From Catenulispora sp. MAP5-51 (GTDB lineage: Bacteria > Actinomycetota > Actinomycetes > Streptomycetales > Catenulisporaceae), in assembly GCF_041261205.1 (NCBI RefSeq), contig NZ_JBGCCH010000005.1, positions 62,001 to 126,000 of the forward strand: a DNA stretch of 64,000 nucleotides, written 5' to 3'. How positions within the stretch are numbered: position 1 is the stretch's first letter; each line of letters begins with the position of its first letter. Positions 15,643 through 24,001 of this stretch are shown here, one piece after another. A program made the translations under genes and the position numbers. The notes beneath the pieces are model-generated. The model worked only from the letters and a program-made list of their open reading frames with translations. It had not been told where the DNA came from and ran no database searches.

Positions 15643-17236
15643 CGACCTGGTGCGCCGCGGGGCCCCCGAGCGCCCCGCCGTCACCTTCAAGGACGGCACC
15701 CTGACCTACGGCCGGCTGGCCGAGCAGGTCGGCGCGGCCGCCGCGGGCCTGCGGGCGCTCGGCCTGGAGCGCGGCGACCGGGTCCTGGTCTACCTGGAGA
15801 AGCGGCTGGAGACGGTGGTGGCGCTGTTCGCCGCCTCCGCCGCCGGGCTGGTCGTGGTGCCGGTCAACCCGCTGCTCAAGGCCGGGCAGGTCGCCTTCAT
15901 CGCCGCGGACTGTACCGCGCGGGCGGTCCTGACCAGCCCCGAGCGGCTGCAGACCGTCCGCGGGGACCTGCCCGAGTCCGTCGCGCACGTCGTCGTGGTC
16001 GGCACCCGGGCCGGGACCGACGACCACGCCGGCGCGGCCCCGGTGACCGCCTGGACCGAGCTGTGCCAGATGGCCGAGCCCGAGACGCAGAACCCTGTCA
16101 CGGTCGTCGACTCCGACATCGCCGCGATCCTCTACACCTCCGGCAGCACCGGAACGCCCAAGGGCGTCGTGCTCTCGCACCGCAACCTGCTCGCCGGCGC
16201 CGAGAGCGTGGCCGGCTACCTCGGCCACACCGCCGACGACGTGGTCCTGTCGGTCCTGCCGCTGAGCTTCGACGCGGGCCTGAGCCAGGTGACCACCGCG
16301 CTGCACGCCGGCGCGCACGTGGTCCTGGTCAACTTCCTGCTGGCCCGCGAAGTGCCCAAGCTGTGCGCCAGGCACCGCGTCACGGCACTGACCTGCGTGC
16401 CCCCGCTGTGGATGCAGCTCGCCGAGGCCGACTGGCCCGCCGAGTCCGCGGCCCATCTGCGTTACTTCGCCAACACCGGCGGCCATCTGCCGCGGCCCAC
16501 GCTCGACCGGCTGCGCGAGATCTTCCCCAAGGCCGACCCGTTCCTGATGTACGGGCTCACCGAGGCCTTCCGCTCCACCTACCTCGACCCGGCCGAGGTC
16601 GACCGGCGCCCCGACTCCATCGGCAAGGCGATCCCGAACGCCGAGGTGCTGGTGGTCCGGCCGGACGGCACGCCGTGCGAGGCCGGCGAGGAGGGCGAGA
16701 TCGTCCACCGCGGCGCGCTGGTGGCCCTGGGCTACTGGAACGACCCCGAGCGGACCGCCGAACGCTACCGGCCGCTGCCGCGCGCCGGCGGCGCGGCGCG
16801 TGCCGAGACCGCGGTCTGGTCCGGGGACCGCGCGGTGCGCGACGAGGAGGGGTTCCTCTACTTCCGCGGCCGTGCCGACGAGATGATCAAGACCTCCGGC
16901 TACCGGGTCAGCCCGACCGAGGTGGAGGAGGCGGCGCACGCCACTGGGCTGGTCGTCGAGGCGGCCGCCTTCGGGGTGCCGGACGAGGCGCTGGGCCAGC
17001 ACATCGTGCTCGTCGTGGCTCCCGTCCCGGACGCCGGCACCGGCCCCGGCCCCGCCCGCGCCGACGCTGCCTCGCTGCTGGCCGCGCTGCGCGGCCGGAT
17101 CCCGACCTACATGCTGCCGCGGCGGATCGAGTTCCTGGACCGGCTTCCGCGCTCCGCCAACGGCAAGTTCGACCGCCCCCTGATCCGGGAGCGGACATCG
17201 CAAGTGGAATCCGATGACGAGATGGGACTGACATGA
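15626..17236 (+). CDS. AMP-forming acyl-CoA/acyl-ACP ligase
   Basis: Adenylate-forming enzyme that activates a carboxylic acid and passes it to a thiol, here probably the overlapping carrier. The P-loop-like A3 motif LYTSGSTGTPKGVVLSH is intact, as are MYGLTEAFRSTY (A5), VWSGDRAVRDEEGFLYFRGRADEMIK (A7/A8) and the A10 lysine region NGKFDR. Length of 536 residues is normal. It resembles ligases annotated as exosortase-A-associated (from memory) more than NRPS A domains. No 10-residue specificity code can be read reliably here, so the substrate acid is unknown. The start GTG lies inside the ACP gene, and the 3' ATGA overlap couples it to the next gene. Confidence 0.9.
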   Translation: MLTRLDDLVRRGAPERPAVTFKDGTLTYGRLAEQVGAAAAGLRALGLERGDRVLVYLEKRLETVVALFAASAAGLVVVPVNPLLKAGQVAFIAADCTARAVLTSPERLQTVRGDLPESVAHVVVVGTRAGTDDHAGAAPVTAWTELCQMAEPETQNPVTVVDSDIAAILYTSGSTGTPKGVVLSHRNLLAGAESVAGYLGHTADDVVLSVLPLSFDAGLSQVTTALHAGAHVVLVNFLLAREVPKLCARHRVTALTCVPPLWMQLAEADWPAESAAHLRYFANTGGHLPRPTLDRLREIFPKADPFLMYGLTEAFRSTYLDPAEVDRRPDSIGKAIPNAEVLVVRPDGTPCEAGEEGEIVHRGALVALGYWNDPERTAERYRPLPRAGGAARAETAVWSGDRAVRDEEGFLYFRGRADEMIKTSGYRVSPTEVEEAAHATGLVVEAAAFGVPDEALGQHIVLVVAPVPDAGTGPGPARADAASLLAALRGRIPTYMLPRRIEFLDRLPRSANGKFDRPLIRERTSQVESDDEMGLT

Positions 17237-18111
17237 CTCTGGTGGGTGTCGTCGGCGCCGGCGTGATGGGCGTCGGGGTCGCGCAGAACCTGGCGCAGAC
17301 CGGGCACGACGTGATCCTCGTGGACAAGGACGAGGAGACGTTGCGCGAGGCTCTGACCCTGATCGAGCGCAACTGCCGCATGAGCCGGCTGATGGGCGGC
17401 CCGGAGGTGGACGCGGCCGAGGTGCTGGCCCGCATCACCACCGGGGTCGGCGCCAAGCAGGTGGCCGGCGCGGAGATCGTGATCGAGAACGTGACCGAGA
17501 ACTGGGACGTCAAGCGCGCGGTCCATGAGGAGATGGACGCTGCCTGCGGCCCGGAGACGGTGTTCGTGGTCAACACCTCCGCGATCCCGATCACCAAGAT
17601 GGCCTCGGTGACCGACCGCCCCGACCGCGTGGTCGGCGTGCACTTCATGAACCCGGTCCCGGCCAAGCCGGCGGTCGAGCTCATCCCGGGCTTCCACACC
17701 AGCCCCGAGACCGTGCGGCGCACCCGCGACCTGCTGACCGCCATGGGCAAGAAGGCCGTGCGGGTGAAGGACTCCTGCGGGTTCGTCTCCAACCGGGTGC
17801 TGATGCTCACCGTGAACGAGGCCGCCTACCTGGTGCACGAGGGCGTGGCCAGCGCCGCCGACGTGGACGAGGTGTTCCGCAGCTGCTTCGGCCACCCGAT
17901 GGGCCCGCTGGAGACCGCGGACCTGATCGGCGTGGACACCATCCTGTACAGCGTCGAGGTGCTGTACGAGCACTACGCGGACAGCAAGTACCGGCCCTGC
18001 CCGCTGCTGAAGCAGATGACCGACGCCGGGCTGCACGGCCGCAAGTCCGGCCGCGGCTTCCACGACTACGACCCCTCCGGCCGGCTGGTCGCCGCCGGTT
18101 CCGCGCGCTGA
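17233..18111 (+). CDS. 3-hydroxyacyl-ACP dehydrogenase, FkbK-type
   Basis: NAD(P)-dependent dehydrogenase of 292 residues. The N-terminal Rossmann motif is VVGAGVMGVGVAQNLAQTGHDVILVD. The catalytic region contains VGVHFMNPVP and the C-terminal domain ends in LHGRKSGRGFHDY. In the methoxymalonyl/hydroxymalonyl pathway, FkbK-type enzymes oxidise glyceryl-ACP to the aldehyde. The three following genes match the other pathway steps, which supports this role over a fatty-acid beta-oxidation one. It is coupled to the ligase gene by an ATGA overlap. Confidence 0.9.
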   Translation: MTLVGVVGAGVMGVGVAQNLAQTGHDVILVDKDEETLREALTLIERNCRMSRLMGGPEVDAAEVLARITTGVGAKQVAGAEIVIENVTENWDVKRAVHEEMDAACGPETVFVVNTSAIPITKMASVTDRPDRVVGVHFMNPVPAKPAVELIPGFHTSPETVRRTRDLLTAMGKKAVRVKDSCGFVSNRVLMLTVNEAAYLVHEGVASAADVDEVFRSCFGHPMGPLETADLIGVDTILYSVEVLYEHYADSKYRPCPLLKQMTDAGLHGRKSGRGFHDYDPSGRLVAAGSAR

Positions 18112-18162
18112 GAAACGACGCCAACGACGCCTACGAGGCCAACAACGCAAGGAGATAAGCGA

Positions 18163-18414
18163 ATGTCCGACTCGATCCAGGCCAAGAAGCAGATAGCCGA
18201 GTTCATCCACGGCCGTTTCCCGCAGGCTGAGATCAGCGATTCCGACGACATCTTCGCGCTCGGATTCGTCAATTCCCTGTTCGCCATGGAACTGGTGATG
18301 TTCATCGAGAAGACCTTCTCCATCACCGTCCCCAACGACGAGCTGAAGATCGACAGCTTCCGCACCGTCGAGCTGATGGCGGACCTGGTCGGCCGGCAGA
18401 AGGTCCTGGCATGA
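18163..18414 (+). CDS. acyl carrier protein, FkbJ-type
   Basis: Small carrier of 83 residues. The attachment motif is LGFVNSLFAMELV with Ser38, the form seen in carriers for hydroxymalonyl/methoxymalonyl units (Asn rather than Asp before Ser). AAGGAGA precedes the ATG. It carries glycerate-derived intermediates through the FkbH, FkbK and FkbI steps and then delivers the extender unit to a PKS acyltransferase. It shares an ATGA with the next gene. Confidence 0.93.
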   Translation: MSDSIQAKKQIAEFIHGRFPQAEISDSDDIFALGFVNSLFAMELVMFIEKTFSITVPNDELKIDSFRTVELMADLVGRQKVLA

Positions 18415-19559
18415 CCGTCGCCGATCTCGAGCGCTCCGCGCTCGGGACGCCCGACCGGAACTCGGCGCGGGCGTTCGTGGACAGGTGGATCGTGCCGTGT
18501 GCCAACGACTGGGACCGGGACGGCCGCATCCCCGAGGAGCTGCTGGAGCGCCTGGCCTCCGAAGGGCTGTGGGCGCCGTTCCTGCCCGCCGAGTTCGGCG
18601 GCGCGGGCCTGGACATGGTCACGCTCGGCGCGATCCACGAGGAGGTCGGCCGCGGCTGCTCCTCGGTGCGCAGCCTGCTGACCGTGCACACCATGGCCTC
18701 CTGGGCCGTGCACCGCTGGGGCAGCCCCGAGCAGCGTGAGCGCTGGCTGCCGCGGATGAGCCGCGGCGCCGTGCTCGGCGCGTTCTGCCTGTCCGAGCCC
18801 GGCGCCGGCAGCGACACCTCCGGCATCACCACCACCGCGGTCCCGCACGGCGGCGGCTGGCGGATCTCCGGGGTGAAGCGCTGGATCACCAACGGGCAGC
18901 GGGCCGACCTGCTGCTGGTGTTCGCCCGCGTCGGCACCGGCATCGCGGCGTTCCTGGTGCCGCACGACACCCCCGGCGTCAGCGTGCTGCCGATCGACGG
19001 CATGCTCGGCACCCGGGCCTCGATGATCGCCGAGATCTCCTTCCAGGACGTCGAACTCGGCCCGGACGCCCTGCTCGGGCCCAGCGGCTTCACCGCCGGC
19101 ATGGTGCTCACCGGCACCCTGGACCTGGGCCGCTACAGCGTGGCGACCGGCTCGGTGGGCATCATCCAGGCCTGTGTCGACGCCTGCGCCGGCTACGCCG
19201 CCCAGCGCAAGGTCAACGGCGCGCCGCTCAGCGAGCTGCCGCAGATCCGCGCCAAGCTCTCCGACATGGTCACCGACGCCCGCGCGGCGCGGCTGCTGTG
19301 CGAGGAGGCCGGGCGCCTGAAGGACGCCGGCGAACCCTCGACCATCATGGCCACCTGGATCGCGAAGTACTTCGCCTCCACCGCCGCGGCCCGCCACGCC
19401 ACCCAGGCGGTGCAGGTCCACGGCGCCAACGGCTGCAGCCCCGACTACCCGGTCGAGCGCTTCTACCGCGACGCCAAGGTCATGGAGATCATCGAGGGCT
19501 CCACCGAGGTCCAGCAGCTCACCATCGCCGGCGAGGCATTCCGAGGAGGCCTGTCGTGA
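18411..19559 (+). CDS. acyl-ACP dehydrogenase, FkbI-type
   Basis: FAD enzyme of the acyl-CoA dehydrogenase family, 382 residues. It has FCLSEPGAGSDTSGITTTA (FAD/substrate loop), GVKRWITNGQRADLLLVFAR, and the C-terminal AVQVHGANGCSPDYPVERFYRDAKVMEIIEGSTEVQQ. In the pathway, FkbI-type enzymes oxidise the aldehyde-level intermediate on the carrier to hydroxymalonyl-ACP rather than making a double bond. The flanking carrier and FkbH-type genes support that role. Confidence 0.92.
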   Translation: MTVADLERSALGTPDRNSARAFVDRWIVPCANDWDRDGRIPEELLERLASEGLWAPFLPAEFGGAGLDMVTLGAIHEEVGRGCSSVRSLLTVHTMASWAVHRWGSPEQRERWLPRMSRGAVLGAFCLSEPGAGSDTSGITTTAVPHGGGWRISGVKRWITNGQRADLLLVFARVGTGIAAFLVPHDTPGVSVLPIDGMLGTRASMIAEISFQDVELGPDALLGPSGFTAGMVLTGTLDLGRYSVATGSVGIIQACVDACAGYAAQRKVNGAPLSELPQIRAKLSDMVTDARAARLLCEEAGRLKDAGEPSTIMATWIAKYFASTAAARHATQAVQVHGANGCSPDYPVERFYRDAKVMEIIEGSTEVQQLTIAGEAFRGGLS

Positions 19560-20725
19560 GCACCACCGCCGACGGCGTTGCGACGGCCGGCGCTTCGAGC
19601 GCGGACAGCATCGAGGCGCAGACCGCGCAGGCGATGACCAAGCCGAAGCAGGGCCGGATCAAGTGCGTGGTCTGGGACCTGGACAACACCCTGTGGGACG
19701 GCATCCTGCTGGAGGACGAGAACGTCGTCCTGCGCTCGGACGTCGTCGCGCAGATCCACCGGCTCGACGGCCTCGGCGTCCTGCACTCGGTCGCCAGCCG
19801 CAACGACCCGGAGACCGCGCTGGCCAAGCTGAAGGCGTTCGGGCTGCAGGACATGTTCCTGCACCCGCAGATCGGCTGGGGCGCCAAGTCCGAGTCGGTC
19901 GCGTACATCGCCAAGGCCCTGAACCTGGGCCTGGACGCCTTCGCCTTCGTCGACGACCAGGAGTTCGAGCTCGCCGAGGTCGCGCACGCGCACCCCGACG
20001 TGCTCTGCGTGGACGTCGCCGACCTGGGTGAGCAGCTGGCCCGGCCGGAGTTCCACCCGCGCTTCGTCACCGACGAGTCGGCCCAGCGCCGCCTGATGTA
20101 CCTGGCGCAGGCCACCCGCGACGACATCGAGCGCGACTTCAGCGGCACGAACGACCAGTTCCTGGCGAGCCTGGACATGACCTTCGTCATCGCCCCGGCC
20201 CGCACCGAGGACCTGCAGCGCGCCGAGGAACTGACGATCCGCACCAACCAGCTGAACTCCACCGGCCGCACCTACTCCTACGACGAGCTCGACGAGCTGC
20301 GCGAGTCCAAGAACCACCTGCTGCTCGTGGCCTCGCTGGAGGACAAGTTCGGCACCTACGGCAAGGTCGGCCTGACCCTGGTGGAGAAGGGCGACGACGG
20401 CGTCTGGAAACTCCTGATGCTGCTCATGTCCTGCCGGGTGATGTCCCGCGGCGTCGGCTCGGTGCTGCTGAACCACGTCATGGGGCTGGCGAACCAGGCC
20501 GGCGCGGAGCTGCACGCCGACTTCGTCGAGACCGGCCGGAACCGGATGATGCAGATCACCTACGCCTTCGCCGGCTTCACGGAGATCGCCCGGGTGGGCA
20601 AGCTCGCCACCCTGAAGGCCGACATGGCGCGGCTTCAGCCGCCGGCTCCGTACGTGAAGCTGGTGACCGTGGACGAGGACGGGACCGAGCACGTGACCGG
20701 CCCCGGCGCGGCGGGCCAGGCATGA
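19556..20725 (+). CDS. FkbH-type glyceryl transferase/phosphatase
   Basis: HAD-superfamily protein of 389 residues that takes the glyceryl group of 1,3-bisphosphoglycerate, removes phosphate and loads it on the carrier. The HAD motif VVWDLDNTLWDG has Asp41 and Asp43. Later motifs include VASRNDPETAL and FVDDQEFELAEV. The C-terminal half carries the ELTIRTNQLNSTGRTYS segment and MSCRVMSRGVG, typical of the FkbH-like family. GTG 19556 follows GAGGAGG and overlaps the previous stop. The first 26 residues are variable, so ATG 19634 is an alternative start. Confidence 0.93.
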   Translation: MSTTADGVATAGASSADSIEAQTAQAMTKPKQGRIKCVVWDLDNTLWDGILLEDENVVLRSDVVAQIHRLDGLGVLHSVASRNDPETALAKLKAFGLQDMFLHPQIGWGAKSESVAYIAKALNLGLDAFAFVDDQEFELAEVAHAHPDVLCVDVADLGEQLARPEFHPRFVTDESAQRRLMYLAQATRDDIERDFSGTNDQFLASLDMTFVIAPARTEDLQRAEELTIRTNQLNSTGRTYSYDELDELRESKNHLLLVASLEDKFGTYGKVGLTLVEKGDDGVWKLLMLLMSCRVMSRGVGSVLLNHVMGLANQAGAELHADFVETGRNRMMQITYAFAGFTEIARVGKLATLKADMARLQPPAPYVKLVTVDEDGTEHVTGPGAAGQA

Positions 20726-21486
20726 GTACAGACCCGGGCATGAGCACCGAACGCTGGCTGCCGTTCCCGCGCCCGCCGGGCGAGGTCCGGTTGTACTGCG
20801 TCCCGCACGCCGGCGGCGGCGCGTCGTCCTTCCGGCCCTGGATCGGTGCCATGCCCGGCGTCGCGGTCTGCCCGCTGCAACCCCCGGCGCGCGAGGCCCG
20901 GTTCCGGGACGAGCCGATCCGCGCCATGGAACAGATGGCGTCCGAGATCGCGGACGTGGTGCAGGACAGTGCCGACGGACCGTATGCGGTCTACGGCCAC
21001 AGTCTCGGCGCCCTGACCGCCTTCGAGACCGTCCGCGAGCTCCGACGCCGGGATTCACGGACACCGATGCCGGTGCACCTGTTCGTCTCCGGCTGCCCGG
21101 CGCCGCAGATCCGGGACAGCCTGCTGCCGAACGTCCACGACGCCTCCGACGAGGAGGTCGTGGCGCTGCTGCGGCGCCTCGGCGGAACGCCGGAAAGCCT
21201 GCTGGGCGACCCGGGCCTGCTCGGGCTGATCCTGCCGGCGGTCCGGGCGGACCTGGAGGTGAAGGAGACCTACCGCTACACCCCCGAAGCGCCGCTGGAC
21301 CTGCCGCTGACCGTGCTGGACGCCGACGACGACCCGCGCGCCGGCACCGCCGGCACGGCGGCCTGGCGCGAGCAGGCGGCCGCGGAGTTCGCCCTGCACA
21401 CCGTGGGCCAGGGCCACTTCGCAGTGTTCGAACAAGCCCAGATCACCCACAAGTACCTGCTGGAGGCCCTGACCCCGTGGCTGTGA
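20722..21486 (+). CDS. type II thioesterase
   Basis: Stand-alone editing thioesterase (alpha/beta hydrolase) that frees PKS carriers from stalled or wrong acyl groups. It has the family start RLYCVPHAGGGASSF, the nucleophile elbow GHSLG (Ser94), VLDADDDP near the acid, and the catalytic His in GQGHFAVF. Length of 254 residues is typical. It overlaps the FkbH-type gene by ATGA and the next gene by 10 bases. An ATG at 20740 is an alternative start. Confidence 0.94.
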   Translation: MSTDPGMSTERWLPFPRPPGEVRLYCVPHAGGGASSFRPWIGAMPGVAVCPLQPPAREARFRDEPIRAMEQMASEIADVVQDSADGPYAVYGHSLGALTAFETVRELRRRDSRTPMPVHLFVSGCPAPQIRDSLLPNVHDASDEEVVALLRRLGGTPESLLGDPGLLGLILPAVRADLEVKETYRYTPEAPLDLPLTVLDADDDPRAGTAGTAAWREQAAAEFALHTVGQGHFAVFEQAQITHKYLLEALTPWL

Positions 21487-22220
21487 CCGCGGTCCGGGTC
21501 TGGCGCGCCGCGCTGGACCAGGACGGGGATCCGCACCGGTGGCTCAGCCACGAGGAACGAGCGCGCGCCGCCCGATACGCGAGCCCTGACGAAGGGCGCC
21601 GGTTCGCGGTGGCGCGCGCTGTTCTGCGTTCGGTGCTGGGGGAGGCCTGCGGCCTGGCCCCGGACGAGGTCGTCATCGGGACCGAGGACGGAGGGCGGCC
21701 GATCATCGAACTCTGCGACGGTCGCCTGCCATCAGACTTCCCGCCGCCGGACTTCCCGCCGCCGGACTTGATGCCGCCGGACTTCAACGTGTCCCATTCC
21801 GGGCGCTGGGCGTTGATCGCCGTGGCGCCGCCGGGGAAGCGCGTCGGCGTGGACCTTGAGTGGGACGGCCGGGAGGTGGACTGCCTGGCCATGGCGCGGA
21901 CGCTGTTCCAGCCGGCCGAGGCCGAGGCCCTGGCGCGGTTGGAGGGCGTGTGGCGGCGGCGGGAGTTCTTCCGGCTGTGGACGGCCAAAGAGGCCTACGT
22001 CAAAGCCGACGGCGCCGGTGTCGCCGGGCTGCGCGCCGTCCTGGTGGACGGCGCGACAGCGCGGTCGTCGGCGCCGTCGGCGGGCTTCCCTGCTGAGCTG
22101 CCCGTCCGCTGGTTCTCCGCCGCACCCGGTTATCCGGCCGCGCTCGTGGTGTCGGGCGGGGCCGAGGGCCCAGCGGCGCCGGCAGAGTTCGAGCTCTGTG
22201 ACCGGTTCCTCGACAGCTGA
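21477..22220 (+). CDS. Sfp-type 4'-phosphopantetheinyl transferase
   Basis: Moves phosphopantetheine from CoA to the conserved Ser of carrier domains, activating this cluster's ACPs. Signature motifs are FNVSHSG, VGVDLEWDGREVD (Mg-binding D-x-E) and FFRLWTAKEAYVKADG. An unusual Pro/Asp/Phe repeat (PPDF-type, four near copies) is inserted before FNVSHSG. The GTG start lies inside the thioesterase gene. The last 91 bases overlap, tail to tail, the condensation-domain gene on the other strand. Confidence 0.93.
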   Translation: MAVTAVRVWRAALDQDGDPHRWLSHEERARAARYASPDEGRRFAVARAVLRSVLGEACGLAPDEVVIGTEDGGRPIIELCDGRLPSDFPPPDFPPPDLMPPDFNVSHSGRWALIAVAPPGKRVGVDLEWDGREVDCLAMARTLFQPAEAEALARLEGVWRRREFFRLWTAKEAYVKADGAGVAGLRAVLVDGATARSSAPSAGFPAELPVRWFSAAPGYPAALVVSGGAEGPAAPAEFELCDRFLDS

Positions 22221-23854
22221 TTCGCCAGCACCCGCAACGGCGTCCCGCCGGCCAGATCGTGCAGCGTCAGGCCGCCGTAGCCGCGCTCGCGGAGCAGGTC
22301 CAGCACGCGCGGCAGCCGCAGTACCCGGCCGCCGTTCGGCACATAGGCCGAGTCCAGGTCGAGCATGTCGGCGCAGATGTCCATCGCCCGGCCGATGGCG
22401 CCGCGCAGCTCCAGGAGGGTCTCCGCGCCCGCCGGCTCCGTTCCCGCCAGCTCTGCTCCCGCCGTTCCCGCGACGCCTCCCGCCGCGCGGTCCCGCGAGG
22501 GCTCCGCGGGCTCGTCGAAGCCGGCCAGGGCCCTGATATCGCTGATGCGCAGATCCGCGTCCGGCTCGGCCAGGGCAAGCAGCACCGCCTCATAGCCGCG
22601 CAGGAAGCGCTCGACGGTCTCGGCGTCCATCACGGCGCCGGCGGCCTGCAGGTTCACCGAGACCGCGTCGCGCAGTTCGGTGATCCGCAGATACACGTCC
22701 GAGCCGAACGCGGCCCACGCGGTCGGCGCCGCGTTCCGCACGAAGGTCGTGCGCCGGACGCCCGCGGTGTGCGCGGCGTGGCCCAGGAAGTTGAGTTCCG
22801 AGCCGATCCGCAGGTCCCGGCCGCGGATGGCGCCGGCGCAGGCCAGGATCTCCAGCATCTCGTCGTAGCCCAGCGCGGTGTGGTCGCGGACCGCCTCGGT
22901 CTGCTCGGCGACCCGGCCCAGCAGTTCGGAGAACGACGGGTCGTCCCGGCCGTCCACGATCATCAGCAGCGGCGAGAAGCGGCACGTCAGCACATCGCTG
23001 TAGGCGTCCTCGCCGCGGTTGCCGTGGAAGTTCCAGTGCGGGACCAGGCCGTCGCCGGTGTAGGCCGCGGCCAACGCCGTGAACACCGCGACGTGGACCA
23101 GCGAGGGCCACAGCCCGGCCCGGTCCGCCAGCTGCCGACTGGCGGCCAGAGCCGCGGGGGAGGTCAGGGTGGCGGCGTTCGGGTCGGCCGGGCCGCCGCG
23201 GCGCCGGGCGAACAGATCGGAGCTCAGGCGCGCCGCCTGCTCGCGCCAGAACTCCGAGGCCTGCTCGTGCCGGTCCCGGAACTCGGTCTGGCTCTCGTGG
23301 CCGACCAGGTGCAGCGGCTGGTAGCGCACCGGTTCCAGACTGGCCGGCCGGCGGGTGGCCAGCGCGGTGCCGAGAACCTCCAGCTCCCGCTCGAAGCGGT
23401 CCACGCTCCAGGCGTCGAAAGCCATGTGGTTCATGACGACCACCAGCTGGCGCGGCGTGCCGCCGTCGGTGATCACACAGGCCCGCAGCGGCCAGTCGGC
23501 GGCCAGGTCGAACGGCGCCGTGGACAGCTCCTGGACCACGGCGGCCGGCGGCGGGGTGCCGTCCTGCTCGGCCGTGGCCTGGACCAGCTTCACCGGCCCG
23601 GCCGGGTGCACCCGCTGCCACGGATCGCTGTCCGCGTCGTGGTGGTAGGTGGTCCGCAGCGCCTCGTGCCGGCGCACCAGGTGGCCCAGCGCCGTCCGGA
23701 TCTGCGGCACCGACAACCCCGGCGGCAGCGGGAAGCGGGTGACGATGTGCGCGTCGTGGCGCGCCTCGGCGGGCAGCTGGTGGTGCCGCAGCCAGATGTA
23801 GCGCTGGCCCAGTCCCAAAGCGCCGGTCTTCGTGTCCTGAGCCGTCCCCGTCAC
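22130..23854 (-). CDS. stand-alone condensation-domain protein with degenerate carrier tail
   Basis: Protein of 574 residues with one condensation (C) superfamily fold: YIWLRHHQ start motif, LVRRHEALRTTY, then NHMAFDAWS. The last corresponds to the HHxxxDG catalytic motif, with His143 and Asp147 kept, but Asn for the first His and Ala for Gly. Later come HGNRGEDAYSDVLTCRFSP and the ELNFLGH region. After about residue 460 comes a linker, and then a carrier-like segment ending YVPNGGRVLRLPRVLDLLRERGY...LHDLAGGTPLRVLA. This aligns with a PCP but has Val where the pantetheine Ser should be. No A domain is present. It could form an ester or amide bond on a carrier-bound chain. GTG 23854 is chosen because homology begins there. 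Confidence 0.85.
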   Translation of the reverse strand: MTGTAQDTKTGALGLGQRYIWLRHHQLPAEARHDAHIVTRFPLPPGLSVPQIRTALGHLVRRHEALRTTYHHDADSDPWQRVHPAGPVKLVQATAEQDGTPPPAAVVQELSTAPFDLAADWPLRACVITDGGTPRQLVVVMNHMAFDAWSVDRFERELEVLGTALATRRPASLEPVRYQPLHLVGHESQTEFRDRHEQASEFWREQAARLSSDLFARRRGGPADPNAATLTSPAALAASRQLADRAGLWPSLVHVAVFTALAAAYTGDGLVPHWNFHGNRGEDAYSDVLTCRFSPLLMIVDGRDDPSFSELLGRVAEQTEAVRDHTALGYDEMLEILACAGAIRGRDLRIGSELNFLGHAAHTAGVRRTTFVRNAAPTAWAAFGSDVYLRITELRDAVSVNLQAAGAVMDAETVERFLRGYEAVLLALAEPDADLRISDIRALAGFDEPAEPSRDRAAGGVAGTAGAELAGTEPAGAETLLELRGAIGRAMDICADMLDLDSAYVPNGGRVLRLPRVLDLLRERGYGGLTLHDLAGGTPLRVLANQLSRNRSQSSNSAGAAGPSAPPDTTSAAG

Positions 23855-23965
23855 CGGCCGGCCCCGTATCGCTCGTGCATGGTAAGACGATCCCCGCCCG
23901 CCCGGCCTGGGACAACGGCCCGGCGGTGTCAGCTTCCTGACGCCGTTACCGGCCATCCGCGCGCA

Positions 23966-23994
23966 TTGACCGCGAGCTTCGCGGTTCGGACAGT
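23966..23994 (+). promoter_or_regulatory. promoter with central dyad for the decarboxylase gene
   Basis: TTGACC (23966-23971), a 17-base spacer, then GACAGT (23989-23994), seven bases before ATG 24002. A perfect seven-pair dyad, ACCGCGA-gct-TCGCGGT (23969-23985), fills the spacer, a classic position for a repressor or activator site. This also argues for a leaderless start at 24002. Confidence 0.55.
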
Positions 23995-24001
23995 GGGCGG
24001 T

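Noticed and set aside
19298-19555. Longer N-terminus for the FkbH-type protein
   Set aside because: The extra residues are Arg/His-rich, antithetic to the family, and lie inside the dehydrogenase gene. GTG 19556 has a good ribosome site.
22259-24001. Longer N-terminus for the PLP decarboxylase
   Set aside because: The extension overlaps the condensation gene on the other strand and has no similarity. A promoter and ATG at 24002 fit the family start.
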